64,000 nucleotides of DNA from Gari tellinella (GCA_922989275.2 OV277866.1:34303246-34367245); one strand, 5' to 3'. Shown: positions 41,277 to 52,435, counted from the first letter of the stretch. The notes: a model not told the origin generated them from the letters alone. A program made the numbers and translations.

Positions 41277-41466
41277 GGCTCCAGATAAGAGAATTATTTC
41301 AAAACTTAAAAACTTTATTTGTGCATTAAACCCTATGGTGTCCATCTCATATGAATTGTCTCTTCGAGACGATAAAAATGAGTGGTAACACCATAGGGTT
41401 TGGTGCTGAAATGAGTGAGAAAATGTTAGATTTGTTAAATTTACTCCCCTCTTATCTGGAGCCCTG
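41277..41466. mobile_element. GGGCTCCAGATAAG foldback MITE
   Basis: Ends GGGCTCCAGATAAGAGAATT and CTCCCCTCTTATCTGGAGCCC. Inner AACCCTATGGTGT / ACACCATAGGGTTT with hairpin CATCTCATATGAATTGTC. No other copy noticed. Confidence 0.8.
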
Positions 41467-42225
41467 AAACAGTAGCCTAGCTGTTTATGCACTGATGTGA
41501 GTGTAAAATTAGACACAGCCAGTGTGTAATACTGAGCTTCTATTTTAAGATATGCTAGCAGAATCTGATGTGTATTTATAGATAGACAGTGGCAGCTAGG
41601 TATTTTGTTTAATAATGGTTTACTTCCAATTTATTTTAATTGTTAACTAATAAATTTTGTACAAATTTACCATACGTTGATAGCAATATAATAAATGGCC
41701 TCAAGTGAGTTAAACACAATTGTGTTGTTTCATCATTTATTTACAAGAGTGATGTGTTATAGACCTTGTAAAGCAGGGCAGACTGTTCTGTAAGGGCCTG
41801 CACAGTTTATCTAGTTATAGTTTGTTTCAAGAAACTCCCCATGAATGAAGTTTGATATACAGAACAATATAATTTAATCTGAGGATCTCCTACCAGTAGC
41901 TAGGATATGTTTTGCATTTCTGTACATTTATAGTTTTTTAGTCAGAGTTATGCTATATCGTTGAATGTGTATTTTTTGCTTTTCAATCCAAGATATTACA
42001 ATTCTTTGAAAACCTCCAATTTCGTACAATTTTGCACACCCATCAACAGCATGAATTCCACCAACCATTCCGCCGAATATCTTTTTTAAAGATATTTCTT
42101 GTTTCTGTTACCGGACAGTTTTACTTTCTGTTATTGTATACTTTTTACGGGCGTGATGCACGTGTCACCTGTTTAACTCTTGCACTGCCCGGGTACATGT
42201 ATGAACGAGGTAACCCTTGTAATGC
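41467..42225. other. No feature assigned
   Basis: Nothing recognised by eye in this stretch. Confidence 0.3.
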
Positions 42226-42472
42226 TACAGTGGAGAAAACTTTATTCTTTCCCAACAAACGCGTTTACGATTAAACTATTGATTCCATTGCAAACAGTTT
42301 GGAGCCTGATCAGACGCCGGGTAACTCGGTTCCAAACTGTTTGTCACTCAAATTAAAACAAATAATGAGAAATACCAAAAAATGGTAATTGCCTACATTT
42401 GTACATTTTAGCGATTTGCGTTTGTGTTTCGTTTGCGTTTAAATGGGAAAGAATAACGTTTTCTCCACTGTA
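42226..42472. mobile_element. Family A MITE, full length
   Basis: TACAGTGGAGAAAACTTTAT to ACGTTTTCTCCACTGTA, hairpin shortened (GAGCCTGATCAGACGCCGGG TAACTCGGTTCC). Confidence 0.88.
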
Positions 42473-42850
42473 AGTACCGTTTGGCTAACATTGGCAAACA
42501 GTTTGGATCCGGAGAAGACACTGCGTAACGCAACATGTGATCTGGATCCAAATTGTTCGGCACTCATATTCAATTTTTATTCAATTTGAATAGCATAGGA
42601 AAGATTTTGTGTTTCTCCGCAGACGATATATTTGAAGCAGATGGCAATTCAGCATGATAAGGGATAACGAACATTTACAAACAGTTTTGATCAATATCGA
42701 CACACAGTAACTCTGCGTTTGAACAGGATCCAAACTAATAACACTTGTATCAATATTCATGCAGTCAAAGCCAGAAAGTTTGCTTTGGAGAATAAATGCA
42801 GACGGCATTTTCAAAGCAGGCGACAATATTGCAGAGAAAGAGTAAAAAAC
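42473..42850. repeat. Two worn family G elements
   Basis: 42485-42655 (AACAGTTTGGATCCGGAGAA, CTGCGTAACGCAACATGTGA) and 42660-42845 (ATCGACACACAGTAACTCTG, GCAGTCAAAGCCAGAAAGTT, AAGCAGGCGACAATATTGCA). Confidence 0.55.
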
Positions 42851-43273
42851 GCAATTTAATAGTGTGCCTGTTCGGGAGAAAAATCTTTGGCCCTTGGTTT
42901 GATTATAATGGGGTGGAAAATGAATAATATCGGTCTAAGATGAAGAGATTAAAATATTTATTGAACTTATTACTAAATGCTAAAAAAGAAATGCTACCTA
43001 AACTGATAAATAGAGCGCTTACCTTACTAGCTGAATACTAACGCGGAACGAAGACAAACAAATACGTAGTTATTTTAGGCATGACCCAGTACACAGGCTG
43101 CATGGTATGCCCGTGCAAGTTAGAAAAAGGACAAATGAAAAATAAAGTTGGTTTACGTGTAATTCCATATTTTAGAAGTGGATATTTTAAATTACTATAT
43201 TAAATTGACCACAATCATTATTGACTCGGTATAAAATATTTATCAAAATCTTCGTATAAGTCAGATACCGATA
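42851..43273. other. No feature assigned
   Basis: AT-rich; nothing recognised. Confidence 0.3.
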
Positions 43274-43403
43274 CTCGTTCGCTTTAAAATAGTCCGCTAA
43301 CAAGGGTAAGAGTATTGTTTCGCTCGGACGAACAACAACCTTGTTGTTCATACTCGCAAAACAATACTCTTACCCTTGTTAGCGGACTCTTTTATAGCGA
43401 AAC
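43274..43403. repeat. Palindrome with about 60-bp arms
   Basis: GTCCGCTAACAAGGGTAAGA GTATTGTTT is matched by AAACAATACTCTTACCCTTG TTAGCGGAC, with inner AACAACAACC-TTGTTGTT and outer TTCGCTTTAAAA / TTTTATAGCGAA. Confidence 0.88.
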
Positions 43404-43483
43404 TCAAACGGTATCTATTACTTATAATACACTTGAAACATACATACCGAAAGTTCATAAATGCGTTGTCTGCTTTGCTTATA

Positions 43484-43842
43484 TAGCGTTCCCTCCTTAC
43501 AACGACCCGCCCAACAACGACTCCCTCCTTACAACGACCATTACCGCTGTTCCGTAAACAGGACAATTGTGTCCAACCTGTTCACGAATGCAATGTCGTC
43601 TGCGTAAAATTGTCTCCTGCTAACTTTCTCAAGGTTACATAATGGACATTTTGACGGTTAAAACTTAATTAGGAGTGACAAACAGCTTGAATCAAGATCA
43701 GACGCCGCGTAACGCGGCGTCTGGTCTTGATTCAAACTGTTTGCAAATGTAAATCAATGTCCCTCTCTATAACGACTCCCTCCGAACAACACACACACTC
43801 TCTGTCTCCAATTGGGTGTCGTTGAAGAGAGGAAACACTGTA
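43484..43842. mobile_element. Family T pogo-like MITE, reverse orientation
   Basis: AGCGTTCCCTCCTTACAACG and GTGTCGTTGAAGAGAGGAAA-CACTGTA, with a complete hairpin ACAGCTTGAATCAAGATCAG-ACGCCGCGTAACGCGGCGTC. A second ACAACGACTCCCTCCTTACA lies near the left end, a partial doubling. Confidence 0.85.
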
Positions 43843-43873
43843 TTTGTTTTATGATTTCGTCTTCTTCGATGTG

Positions 43874-44123
43874 TACAGTGCAGAATCTGTTATTTTTTCC
43901 CAATAAACGCGTTTACGCTAAAACTATTATTTGCAGTGCAAACAGTTTGGAGCCAGATCAGACGCCGGGTAACCCGGCGTCTGATCAGGCTCCAAACTGT
44001 GTGCCACCAAGATAAACAAAAAGTATCAGAATTGTACAAAAATTGTTCTTTTCTACGTTTTAGTGCTTTGCGTTTGCGTACGTTTGCGTTTAAACGGGAA
44101 ATAATAACAGATTTTCCACTGTA
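43874..44123. mobile_element. Family A MITE, full length, reverse orientation
   Basis: TACAGTGCAGAATCTGTTAT to AACAGATTTTCCACTGTA, complete hairpin GAGCCAGATCAGACGCCGGG-TAACCCGGCGTCTGATCAGG. Confidence 0.92.
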
Positions 44124-44214
44124 CATGAATATAAATACACCTTCAAAGAATGGCTTCTTGATTCAACTGTTCCTACAAATACACACGATATTATAACATT
44201 ACCCCATAATACGC

Positions 44215-44804
44215 ACGTTTACGCCTTTTAATTATTCCTCAAATGAAGAAAATAGTTTCTTTTTATACTGTCAAGAATACGTACCATAAAGAAATATTTT
44301 CTTAGCAGGTACTAGCTTAAAGCAGGTGGAAAGTAAACAGAATGCACCTTAAGGTGCATTCTGCTTTACTTTTAAACTGCTTTAAATGGTCACCTATTTT
44401 GAATACTCGAAAAAGGTAATTGGGTGATGAGCTTTCACACGTTTATGATGTATAAAACTCTTTTCAATTTCAATACTTCAATATACCATTTACATAATTT
44501 GTGCATAATGATGAACCCCCTGCGTGTCTTCTTTAAGATTTGAAAATAGCATCAGGGATTAGTGCCGCCATATGTTAGACAAAGTATATTAGAAAGCGGG
44601 GCAAACTCTGGTCATACAATTTCCAATCTGAATCTACATTGATTTCGAAAAGCGCGAATAAACGCATTTCACAGTAAAGTGGTCTAAGGCCAGATATATA
44701 TTTTGACGATATCTAGCCGTAATTACAAGTTAAATACTTTATTAGCCCTGTGAAATAACGGATAATTCGGCTGCACGTGCATGTATGACCCAGATAACGT
44801 AGAT
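44215..44804. repeat. Worn family S copy then unassigned
   Basis: 44215-44405: TTTACGCCTTTTAATTATTC, TAGCTTAAAGCAGGTGGAAA-GTAAACAGAATGCACC-TTAA-GGTGCATTCTGCTTTACTTT. 44406-44804 shows nothing I can name. Confidence 0.6.
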
Positions 44805-45052
44805 AATATAGATATAACTTATTCTTTCCATTTTAAATTAAACGAAACGCAAACACATTGCAATGAAATGTAGAAAATTACATGTTTGCCAATTCTTACC
44901 AGTTATTTTAATCTGAGTGGCAATAAATGTTGAGTCTGATCACCCGCCGGTTTGTCTGGCTTCTAATCTGGCTCCAACCCGTCTACAGGGAAACATATTG
45001 TAAAAGCATGAACGCGTTTTATTGGGAAAGCATAACATATTCTTCATTGTAA
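44805..45052. mobile_element. Degenerate family A MITE
   Basis: TATAACTTATTCTTTCCATT, AAACGAAACGCAAACACATT, worn hairpin (GAGTCTGATCACCCGCCGGT), TGAACGCGTTTTATTGGGAA, ACATATTCTTCATTGTA. Confidence 0.62.
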
Positions 45053-45084
45053 CCCATGTACATGCATGACGTAAGAACAACTTG

Positions 45085-45540
45085 CTATCTGATAAATACA
45101 CGTTACCAGTTGACAGTGCGATACAGAGTTATGTATTTAGCTCGAGATGTTTTTGGCGGAAATAGCCGATCTGACGAGCGCCTTGGCGCGAGTCTGATTG
45201 GTTGTTTCCGCCAAAAACGTCGAAAGCTAAATAACACTCTGTAGCGCACTGTCAACCAGTGATGTTTTTATTGTATGCCTTTAATACAATCCAGAAACAA
45301 CTAAATAGTTGTTTAAATCGTTTTAAATCCAAAATTTATTGATATTTGAAGCAGAAAAAGATTTTTAGCATACCACAAATAATAACGCGGCATTTATACA
45401 TGTACCTAAATGACGTCACGCTAAATCGAAAGCGAGGTCAGAGTAAAATACAAGGTGGCTGATACAGACTCTTGTATTTTACTCTGAAGATACACGCGGA
45501 AACGCTCGATATCGTACGAAGGCATATAATAAATGTACGA
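45085..45540. mobile_element. Large palindromic element (family V), copy 2, inverted
   Basis: ACACGTTACCAGTTGACAGT, GCGATACAGAGTTATGTATT, TTTTTGGCGGAAATAGCCGA, TTGGTTGTTTCCGCCAAAAA, GCACTGTCAACCAGTGATG, then the body TAATAACGCGGCATTTATAC and CAGAGTAAAATACAAGGTGG CTGATACAGACTCTTGTATT. It matches 22080-22525 in reverse complement. Confidence 0.75.
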
Positions 45541-45950
45541 GTTGTACTTATAATCAGTCAGTGAATATCTTTGTGTGTCACCTATATTTTGCTTTATTAC
45601 ACCTCGCTTTGAGTTACAATGTTAAATTCCCATAGACCTACAGTTAACATTTTGCATGTCTTTTACATCTATTCAAAATATACTGTCACTCTTTATGATA
45701 TTCTTTTTGTGACGTCACTCTAAAGGACATTACATTTTTACTCCGTCCGAAAACGTACTGTCAGCATTGACATTGAGTTCGCTATTGGATACATTGGAAC
45801 GTTATAAAGAGTGGTAACATAATTATAAACAATGTGACGTCATAGACGGCAACGTCGTTTCCCGCGTTACGTACATGTCTGCGCTAAATTAGTATTCACA
45901 ACACATTTTATAAAAGACGATTCAAAAGCTAGAATTGATAAGCTCGGTGT
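45541..45950. other. No feature assigned
   Basis: Nothing recognised; several GTGACGTCA/TGACGTCA words occur but without clear arrangement. Confidence 0.3.
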
Positions 45951-45952
45951 AA

Positions 45953-46104
45953 TAAAATAAATATTAGATGTCAGTTTGCGTGACATTCAAATTGTCAACC
46001 CTCGAAAACAAGAATGTCACCCTCGGCTACGCCTCGGGGTGACATGCTGTTTCTCGGGTTGACAATTTGAATGTCACGCAAACTGCCATCTAATATTTAT
46101 ATAA
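45953..46104. repeat. Palindrome, about 65-bp arms, GGCTACGCC centre
   Basis: AAATATTAGATGTCAGTTTG CGTGACATTCAAATTGTCAA is matched by TTGACAATTTGAATGTCACG CAAACTGCCATCTAATATTT. The centre GTCACCCTCGGCTACGCCTC GGGGTGAC resembles the CGGGGGCTACGCCCCCG core of the palindrome at 11688. Confidence 0.9.
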
Positions 46105-46159
46105 TGTCGTATTTGAACAGGTACATGTATGTCCTTGGTATTTATCTGCATTTGTAAAG

Positions 46160-46580
46160 TACAGTCAAAACTCAATAACTCGAACTAACTGAATTCAAAA
46201 GAACCTGCATTTCTACAGTTAACTCTTTTACTCTGAATGATGTCATATATCGCATTTGCAAACCATATCGCATTTGCAAACAGTTTTGATCCTGATCAGA
46301 CGCCGCGTAACGCGGCGTCTGATCAGGATCAAAACTGTTTGCCACTTGTTTTGAAATAATATCAGTTATAATGCCTCATATACCACTTTGAAACGATATT
46401 GCAGACAACAATATTGAAGCAGACGACAATATAGCAAGGAAGAGGTAAACATCCCAAGATACATTTGATGACGAAATGATTAAATCCGATAACTTGATTT
46501 CGCTTAAGTCAAGCATACTCGTGTTTCAAAATTAAAAGGTTGACACACAGGAGTGTTCGACATAAACGAAATCGAGCTTG
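46160..46580. mobile_element. Pogo-like MITE split by a family G MITE
   Basis: TACAGTCAAAACTCAATAAC TCGAACT at the left. Then the family G insertion at 46219-46483 (TTAACTCTTTTACTCTGAAT..hairpin TTTTGATCCTGATCAGACGC-CGCGTAACGCGGCGTCTGAT..ACGAAATGATTAAA). Then ATAACTTGATTTCGCTTAAG TCAAGCATACTCG and GTTCGACATAAACGAAATCG. Confidence 0.72.
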
Positions 46581-46689
46581 CAAATCCATGTCAGGTTATA
46601 TAGTTCACTATATCACGAGAAGTAGCATTGAAGATGTCTACAGTAGTGGACGAAACAGTCACCATTTAAATTAATAAATGTTTGTATTT

Positions 46690-47130
46690 AGACTTTTATT
46701 TTAACCCTTTCACTTCCAACAGCGCAAAAACACGACTTTGCAAACATATTGGGGTCTGATCAAACGCCGCGTGACATTCGTATCGATATTACTTCAGTAA
46801 ACAGCCCTTAATACAGTGGAGAAAACGTTATTCTTTCCCGTTTAAACGAAACGAAACGCAAACGCAAAACACTGAAACGTAGAAAAGGACAACTTTGGAC
46901 AATTCTGATAGTTCATGTTTATCTTGGTGGCAAACAGTTTGGAGCCAGATCAGCCGCCGGGTAACCCGGCGTCTGATCTGGCTCCAAACTGTTTGCAGTG
47001 GACATAATAGTTTTAGCGTAAACGCGTTTTGTTGAGAAAGAATAACACATTCTCCACTGTATGTATAAATAGACTGCAGACAATACTTACCAATGCAGAC
47101 GAAATATTTGTGGTAAGAGGGTTAAAGAAG
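46690..47130. mobile_element. Family G MITE split by a family A MITE
   Basis: AACCCTTTCACTTCCAACAG, CATATTGGGGTCTGATCAAA CGCCGCGTGACA, CGATATTACTTCAGTAAACA-GCCCTTAA, then the family A insertion, then TAAATAGACTGCAGACAATA, GTGGTAAGAGGGTTAAAG. The intact family G copy at 49997-50209 reads through without a break. The right arm of the hairpin is missing. Confidence 0.78.
46812..47061. mobile_element. Family A MITE, full length, nested
   Basis: TACAGTGGAGAAAACGTTAT to ACACATTCTCCACTGTA; complete hairpin with one change (CAGCCGCCGGGTAACCCGGC). Confidence 0.92.
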
Positions 47131-47182
47131 ACCATAGAATTTGGCAGGGAAGGAGTTATTATTAACGTTCGACTGAATGTTT

Positions 47183-47465
47183 ACTTTAAAGACATCTCCT
47201 GGCGACCTTTTGGTCATAACGTATTGCCAGACAATTTCCTTGCAAAAAACATGGGTCTTGTGCATATTGAACCATTGAAGCGTCTTGTGTGAGACTGTAC
47301 CTTTATATTTGATAGTTTGGTTAGAAATAACCATTGAAACTCACTAGAGCATGAGTATAATCTGTGGTAAACTGCACGTGATTTGACAGTTACATTGACA
47401 CATCCAGAACACTATGCTGGTGGTCCCTCAATGGACTGAGGAAAAGTCTTTAAGTCCTTCATGGG
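47183..47465. repeat. Dispersed repeat, copy 1 (paired with 54306-54613)
   Basis: CTTTAAAGACATCTCCTGGC GACCTTTTGGTCATAACG, AACATGGGTCTTGTGCATAT TGAACCA, TTAGAAATAACCATTG, CTAGAGCATGAGTATAATCT, ATGCTGGTGGTCCCTCAATG, ACTGAGGAAAAGTCTTTAA. It is not a hairpin and has no open frame across it. Type unknown; a retroposed piece or part of a larger element is possible. Confidence 0.8.
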
Positions 47466-48021
47466 GCACATGATTTAATCAATGCATGCTGCAGTGAAAC
47501 AGACGAGTTAACTGAAAACGTTCCGAAACTATGATTTTGAAAATTACAAGGGGAAAACAGCTAAAAACCTGCTTATACTTCTAGTAACATGTACTTGACG
47601 TCTGAGTTGGATCCACGCATAGTGTGCCCATTGTATGAAATGCAAACCCAAACATAGGTTTAAGTTTGTAAAGAAATATGAAATTATAGCTTTTCGTACA
47701 CACGCAGTTGTTGAATTAATTACAACTAACGCAGTTTCGATGCAGATGAGAATAATGAGATAATCTGGTTTCCTCGTCAATATCATTGCTGTCAATAATG
47801 TTCTCACTCTTATGCGTTTTTTTCTGTTAAAATAGCCAAACACCCTCGATAAATCAACTCTTGAGATTTTGCAGACAACAAACTTGACTGACGACGAGAG
47901 CAAAGTATTATAAAGATTTCACCCTTATTATATCAAAATATCGGCTGCTTTGAACGTGCCGTCTGCAGAATTTGATTTCTGAAATTAATACATGTTTGTG
48001 GTGTTTTGAAACAGAATACAC
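47466..48021. other. No feature assigned
   Basis: Only a weak family G trace at the right (GAGATTTTGCAGACAACAAA, CGGCTGCTTTGAACGTGCCG). No gene. Confidence 0.35.
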
Positions 48022-48273
48022 TTAACCCTTTACCTGATAGCCTATTTCTAGTACTTAAGATAGGTGACTACTTAAAGCAGGTTGAAAGTAAAGCAGAATG
48101 CGCCTTAGGGCGCATTCTGCTTTACTTTCAGCCTGCTTTAAGCTATCATGTGCTATAATAAAGAAAATGTTCCCTATAATACATATTCATTACTGATTAA
48201 ATTGGAACTATTTTCTTCAGCGGATGAATAAATCATATCCGCTAAAAGGCGCTTCTATTGGGTAAAGGGTTAA
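48022..48273. mobile_element. Family S TTAA-type MITE, full length
   Basis: TTAACCCTTTACCTGATAGC, AAAGCAGGTTGAAAGTAAAG-CAGAATGCGCC-TTAG-GGCGCATTCTGCTTTACTTT, GCTAAAAGGCGCTTCTATTG, GGTAAAGGGTTAA. Confidence 0.93.
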
Positions 48274-48438
48274 AGCCGTTGGTCTAACTGTAAGGATCCA
48301 AGATAAAAGCCACGTGAAGCGGCGTCAGCTCTGTGATGCAGACTGTGTCTGATCTCGATGCAAACTGTTTGCAAATACTAACCCAGGAAACCATCGGCAT
48401 GGTAAAGGGTAATAACTTCAGGTCAGTTGATTGGATAG
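48274..48438. repeat. Hairpin remnant
   Basis: AGATAAAAGCCACGTGAAGC GGCGTCAGCTCTGTGATGCA with GATGCAAACTGTTTGCAAAT at the right. Confidence 0.45.
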
Positions 48439-48690
48439 TTAACCCTTTCCCTTATAGAAGCGACTTTTAGCGTATTTAATTTATTCCTCCGCTGAAGAAA
48501 ATAGTTCCAATATATACCGTAATGAATATGTGTCATATTTAATAATTTCCTTATTCTAACAGGTAATGGCTTAAAGCAGGCTGAAAGTAAAGCAGAATGC
48601 GCCATATGGCGCATTCTGCTTTACTTTCAACCTGCTTTAAGTGGTCACCTATATTCTATACTAGAAACAGGCTATCAGGTAAAGGGTTAA
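48439..48690. mobile_element. Family S TTAA-type MITE, reverse orientation, full length
   Basis: TTAACCCTTTCCCTTATAGA AGCGAC, hairpin AAAGCAGGCTGAAAGTAAAG-CAGAATGCGCC-ATAT-GGCGCATTCTGCTTTACTTT, AACAGGCTATCAGGTAAAGG-GTTAA. It is about 165 bases from the forward copy at 48022, so the two form a mirror pair. Confidence 0.93.
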
Positions 48691-49376
48691 GATAAAAGCT
48701 GCTTTTTGTAATTGTCAATCAAGTTTGGCTTTTTACGATGATTTATACATACATGTATATGTACAAGTGCAGTTGAGACGACACTATATCTTATCAAGTA
48801 ATGGCGCTTGTGCAGTAGTCAATTACAGTAAAACCTCTCTATAATGAACACAACTTATTGTCAATTAGTAGGTGTTTACGACGGTTGACTGTTTAAAGCA
48901 AGGTATGTTTAAACAGAAATGTATTCACTGTTACCTTGCTTTATCCCTTTCACTATCAATGACGCCAACAGGCACATGGTCATCTTGTTTAGATCCTGAT
49001 CAGACGCAGCGTGACGCGGCATTTGACCAGGATCCAAACTGTTTGACACTCGTTTTGAAATTTCGTTTTCCCTTCTTCTTGTAGCATGTGAATCATACTG
49101 GGGAATACAATAACCCACACCCCCAACCCCGTTAAAGGTTTTTTTTAAACAGTGTGTATGTGATAGATTGATTATCTTGGTTTCTGATCTCGGTACAGAC
49201 TGTTTTTGAAGTGACATGATATTGTTTGAACACGCACGCGTTTATTCGGAAAGAAAAACGCAGTCCCAACTGTGTTAGATGAGTCAATCGTATTTTGATT
49301 CATCGTGTATCATGTGCTCAATCTTAAACCTGCTATAATCAAGTATCTTTCAAAAGTTCCATCTAAGTTATTACAT
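48691..49376. repeat. Family P half and worn family G
   Basis: 48825-48960: CAGTAAAACCTCTCTATAAT GAACAC, GACTGTTTAAAGCAAGGTAT, the left half of family P. 48948-49075: CCCTTTCACTATCAATGACG, TTTAGATCCTGATCAGACGC AGCGTGACGCGG, family G. 49130-49280 holds a worn end (GCACGCGTTTATTCGGAAAG). Confidence 0.6.
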
Positions 49377-49575
49377 ACAGTGACACCTCTCTATTACAAC
49401 CGTTCAATTTCGTTAAGTTATAGGCGCGTAAGACAGGTGGCTGCTTTAAGGAAAAGTGAAAGGAAAGCAGGAAACTCCTATAGGATATTCTTGTTTTATT
49501 TTAACGTTGATTTAGGCTGCAAATGTCTTCTATACAATTATTAGGTCGTCTTTTTAGTTGTCTTAATAAAGTGGC
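49377..49575. mobile_element. Family P pogo-like MITE, worn
   Basis: TACAGTGACACCTCTCTATT ACAACCG, GAAAAGTGAAAGGAAAGCAG-GAAACTCC-TATAGGA, right end TTTTTAGTTGTCTTAATAAA GTGG. Confidence 0.7.
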
Positions 49576-49996
49576 TTTATCGTTCAGCGAAAACTTAATT
49601 TTATAATCGTGTCATGACGTTTAAATCAAGATCAGACAAGCTGTAGCTCTGATCTTCAGTCTGAACTGAAAACAAATTGTTTGTCGCATTAAGCTGGTAA
49701 ATGGTTAACTATCAGATAAGGAAGTACATTTAGCAGGTAATTCGCTGGCATTATAAATACCAAATATCTACAATAGTAATATGTAAATGTACTTCCTTGA
49801 AAACGAAACAAGAAGTTTTGTAAGCAGTGCTTAGTCATTACAGACAGTCCCTTTAACCTCCATGGCTGATCTGATTTAATCAATAGAAGTCTACTTTGAT
49901 TTCTCAAATTTAGAATTTAGTTAATTTGACAAAAGCAAGTTAATGTGTTTTGATTCTGTGCCATGTGACATATGATCCGGGTGCAAGGTGTTTGTA
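49576..49996. other. Hairpin traces only
   Basis: AAGATCAGACAAGCTGTAGC TCTGATCTTC at 49628-49656 is a small hairpin. GGAAGTACATTTA and TAAATGTACTTCC (49720 and 49785) form an inverted pair about 65 bases apart. Confidence 0.4.
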
Positions 49997-50209
49997 ATTA
50001 ATTCTTTCACAGCCAATGACATCATAAGGCGACTTTGCAATCAGTTTTGACCCTGATCAGACGCCGCGTTACGCGGCGTCTGATCAGGATCCGAACTGTT
50101 TGAGCCGCCTATCGACATTTTCTTCAGTCAAACAGCCCTAAAGCTGACTTTTAAAATATTGCACACGACATTGCCAGTATAAACGATATTTTGGCGGTAA
50201 GAGGGTTAA
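49997..50209. mobile_element. Family G TTAA-type MITE, full length
   Basis: TTAATTCTTTCACAGCCAAT, hairpin TTTTGACCCTGATCAGACGC-CGCGTTACGCGGCGTCTGAT, TTCTTCAGTCAAACAGCCCT, GGCGGTAAGAGGGTTAA. Reads through the point where the copy at 46690 is interrupted. Confidence 0.88.
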
Positions 50210-50619
50210 AGCAGACGATAAAACTTGGCACAGATAAATAGTTAACCATTATATTCGAAATGAGACCTGTCTAACAAAATTAATCGCGAATGCAGTGCGC
50301 TTAAAATGTAGAAAGCGCGTCTAACTAGGAACTGGGTTTCCTTTTATAATGCCTATCACGTATCATGTATCCTTTAACCCATTGTCACCTGCCGCTTTGA
50401 ATGGGCATTCCCAGTGTGTGGATATGAACATGTATATGTTTAATGCCAATAAAATTTGAATGGAATTGAACCATATAAGACATTGTTTTTGTTATATATC
50501 AAATTAAGAAACAGTTTAGAGCCTGATCAGTAGGATCCTGTAGGACGTCTCTGATCTGGGTTTACACTGTCTGTATATGACAAGTCAAAGTGTACATTGC
50601 ACAAGTATATTGTCTGTAA
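50210..50619. other. Left flank of the giant foldback
   Basis: Mostly unassigned. 50515-50580, TTTAGAGCCTGATCAGTAGG ATCC..GTCTCTGATCTGGGTTTACACTGTCTG, is a variant hairpin like those at 712 and 59215. The foldback may have inserted next to it. Confidence 0.45.
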
Positions 50620-50639
50620 GGTGTGTGAAGTTTGCACGA

Positions 50640-52435
50640 CAATCGACATTTCGACATTCGACCTTTCACAAATGAAAGGTCGAACAGCTGTCGAATTTCG
50701 ACTTTCGACATTTAAGCTTTCACATAATGTAACAAATGTTGCCGATCGAAAATTCAACTTTGCCATAATGTCGAAATATTGTCGAAATTCGACGTTCGAC
50801 ATTCAACATTTTCAAAACACATTACTTTGTCGAACTGATGTCGAATTTCGACGTTCGACACTTATACAAAGTCGGGAAATTGTCGAACTAGGGTCGAAAT
50901 TCGACGTTCGACATTCAACAGTTTAAATATACATTACTTTGTCGAACTGATGTCGAATTTCGACGTTCGACATTTATACAAAGTCGGGAAATTGTCGAAC
51001 TAGGGTCGAATTTCGACGTTCGACAAACTGCAATTAAGGGAAAAAGTCGAAATATTGTCGAAATTCGACGTTCGACATTCAACAGTTTAAATAAACATTA
51101 CTTTGTCGAACTGATGTCGAATGTTGACGTTCGATACTTATACAAAGTCAGGAAATTGTCGAAAAAGGGTCGAATTTCGACGTTCGACAAACTGCAAGTA
51201 AGGGAAAAAGTCGAAATATTGTCGAAATTCGACGTTAGACATTCACCATTTTTAAAACACATTACTTTGTCGAGCGCATGTCGAATTTCGACGTTCGATA
51301 CTTATACAAAGTCGGGAAAATGTCGAACTAGGGTCGAAGTTCGACGTCCGACAAACTGCAAGTGAGGGAAAAGTCGAAATATTGTCGAAATTCGACGTTC
51401 GATATCAAACTGTCTTCAACACATTCCCTCTGTTGAACTTATGTCGAATTTCGACGCTCGACAATTTGCCGGACCCGGGAAAAGTCGAAATATTGTCGAA
51501 ATTCGACGTTCGACATTCAAAATTTCTTAAACACATTACTATGTCGGACTCATGTCGAATTTCGACGTTCGACATGTGGCCGGCCCGGGAATATGTCTAA
51601 ATATTGTCGAATTTCGACATTCGACACTTATCCAAAGTCGACATAAGTTCGAACTAGTGTCGAATTTCGACGTTCGACAAGTGGCTGGCCCGGAAAATGT
51701 CGAAATACTGTCGAATTTCGACATTCGACACTTATTCAAAGTCGGGAGATTGTCGAACTAGGGTCGAAGTTCGACGTTCGACAAATTGCAAGTAAGAGAA
51801 ATAGTCGAAATATTGTCGAAATTCGACGTTCGACATTCAAGATTTCTTAAACACATTCACTCTGTCGAACTAGGGTCGAATTTCGACGTTTGACAATTTG
51901 CCGGACCCGGGAAAAGTCGAAATATTGTCGAAATTCGACATTAGACATTTATCCAAAGTCGACATAAGTTCGGGATAGTGTCGAGTTTCGACGTTCGACA
52001 AGTGGCCGGCCCGGAAAATGTCGAAATACTGTCGAATTTCGACATTCGAGGAAAATTTGTCGGGAAATTGTCGAACTAGGGTCGAATTTCGACGTTCGAC
52101 ATTGTCCTTTTTACCAAAATGTCGAACATTTGACGAAATTCGATGTTCGACTTTCAACACTACTTAAAAACATTCACTATGTCGAACTTGTGTAGAATTT
52201 AGACGTTCAATAATTTGGCGAGCCTAGAAAAAGTCGAAATATTGTCGAAATTCGACATTTGACAATCAACATTTCTTTACCACATTCAATATGTCGAACT
52301 TAATAAATTATGTCGAATTTCTACGTTCGACATTGTCCTTTCACCAAAGTGTCAAACATTAAACAATTCTATAAAGTCGGGAAATGTACAAAAAGTATCA
52401 AATTTCAAATTTCGACAATTTAACGGCAGATAGTG
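50640..52435. repeat. Left arm satellite of the foldback
   Basis: The motif GTCGAAATTCGACGTTCGAC recurs dozens of times, separated by linkers in a loose higher-order order: ATTCAACA..AAACACATTACTTTGTC, then ACTTATACAAAGTCGGGAAA, then ACTGCAAGTAAGGGAAAA. Toward the centre, linkers change to GGCCGGCCCGGGAAA and TTTGCCGGACCCGGG. The inner end is more diverged than the outer end. Confidence 0.9.

Noticed and set aside
50640..52435. CRISPR-like array
   Set aside because: Repeats are palindromic and the spacing is irregular, linkers are themselves repeated, and the context is an animal genome. It is a foldback arm satellite.
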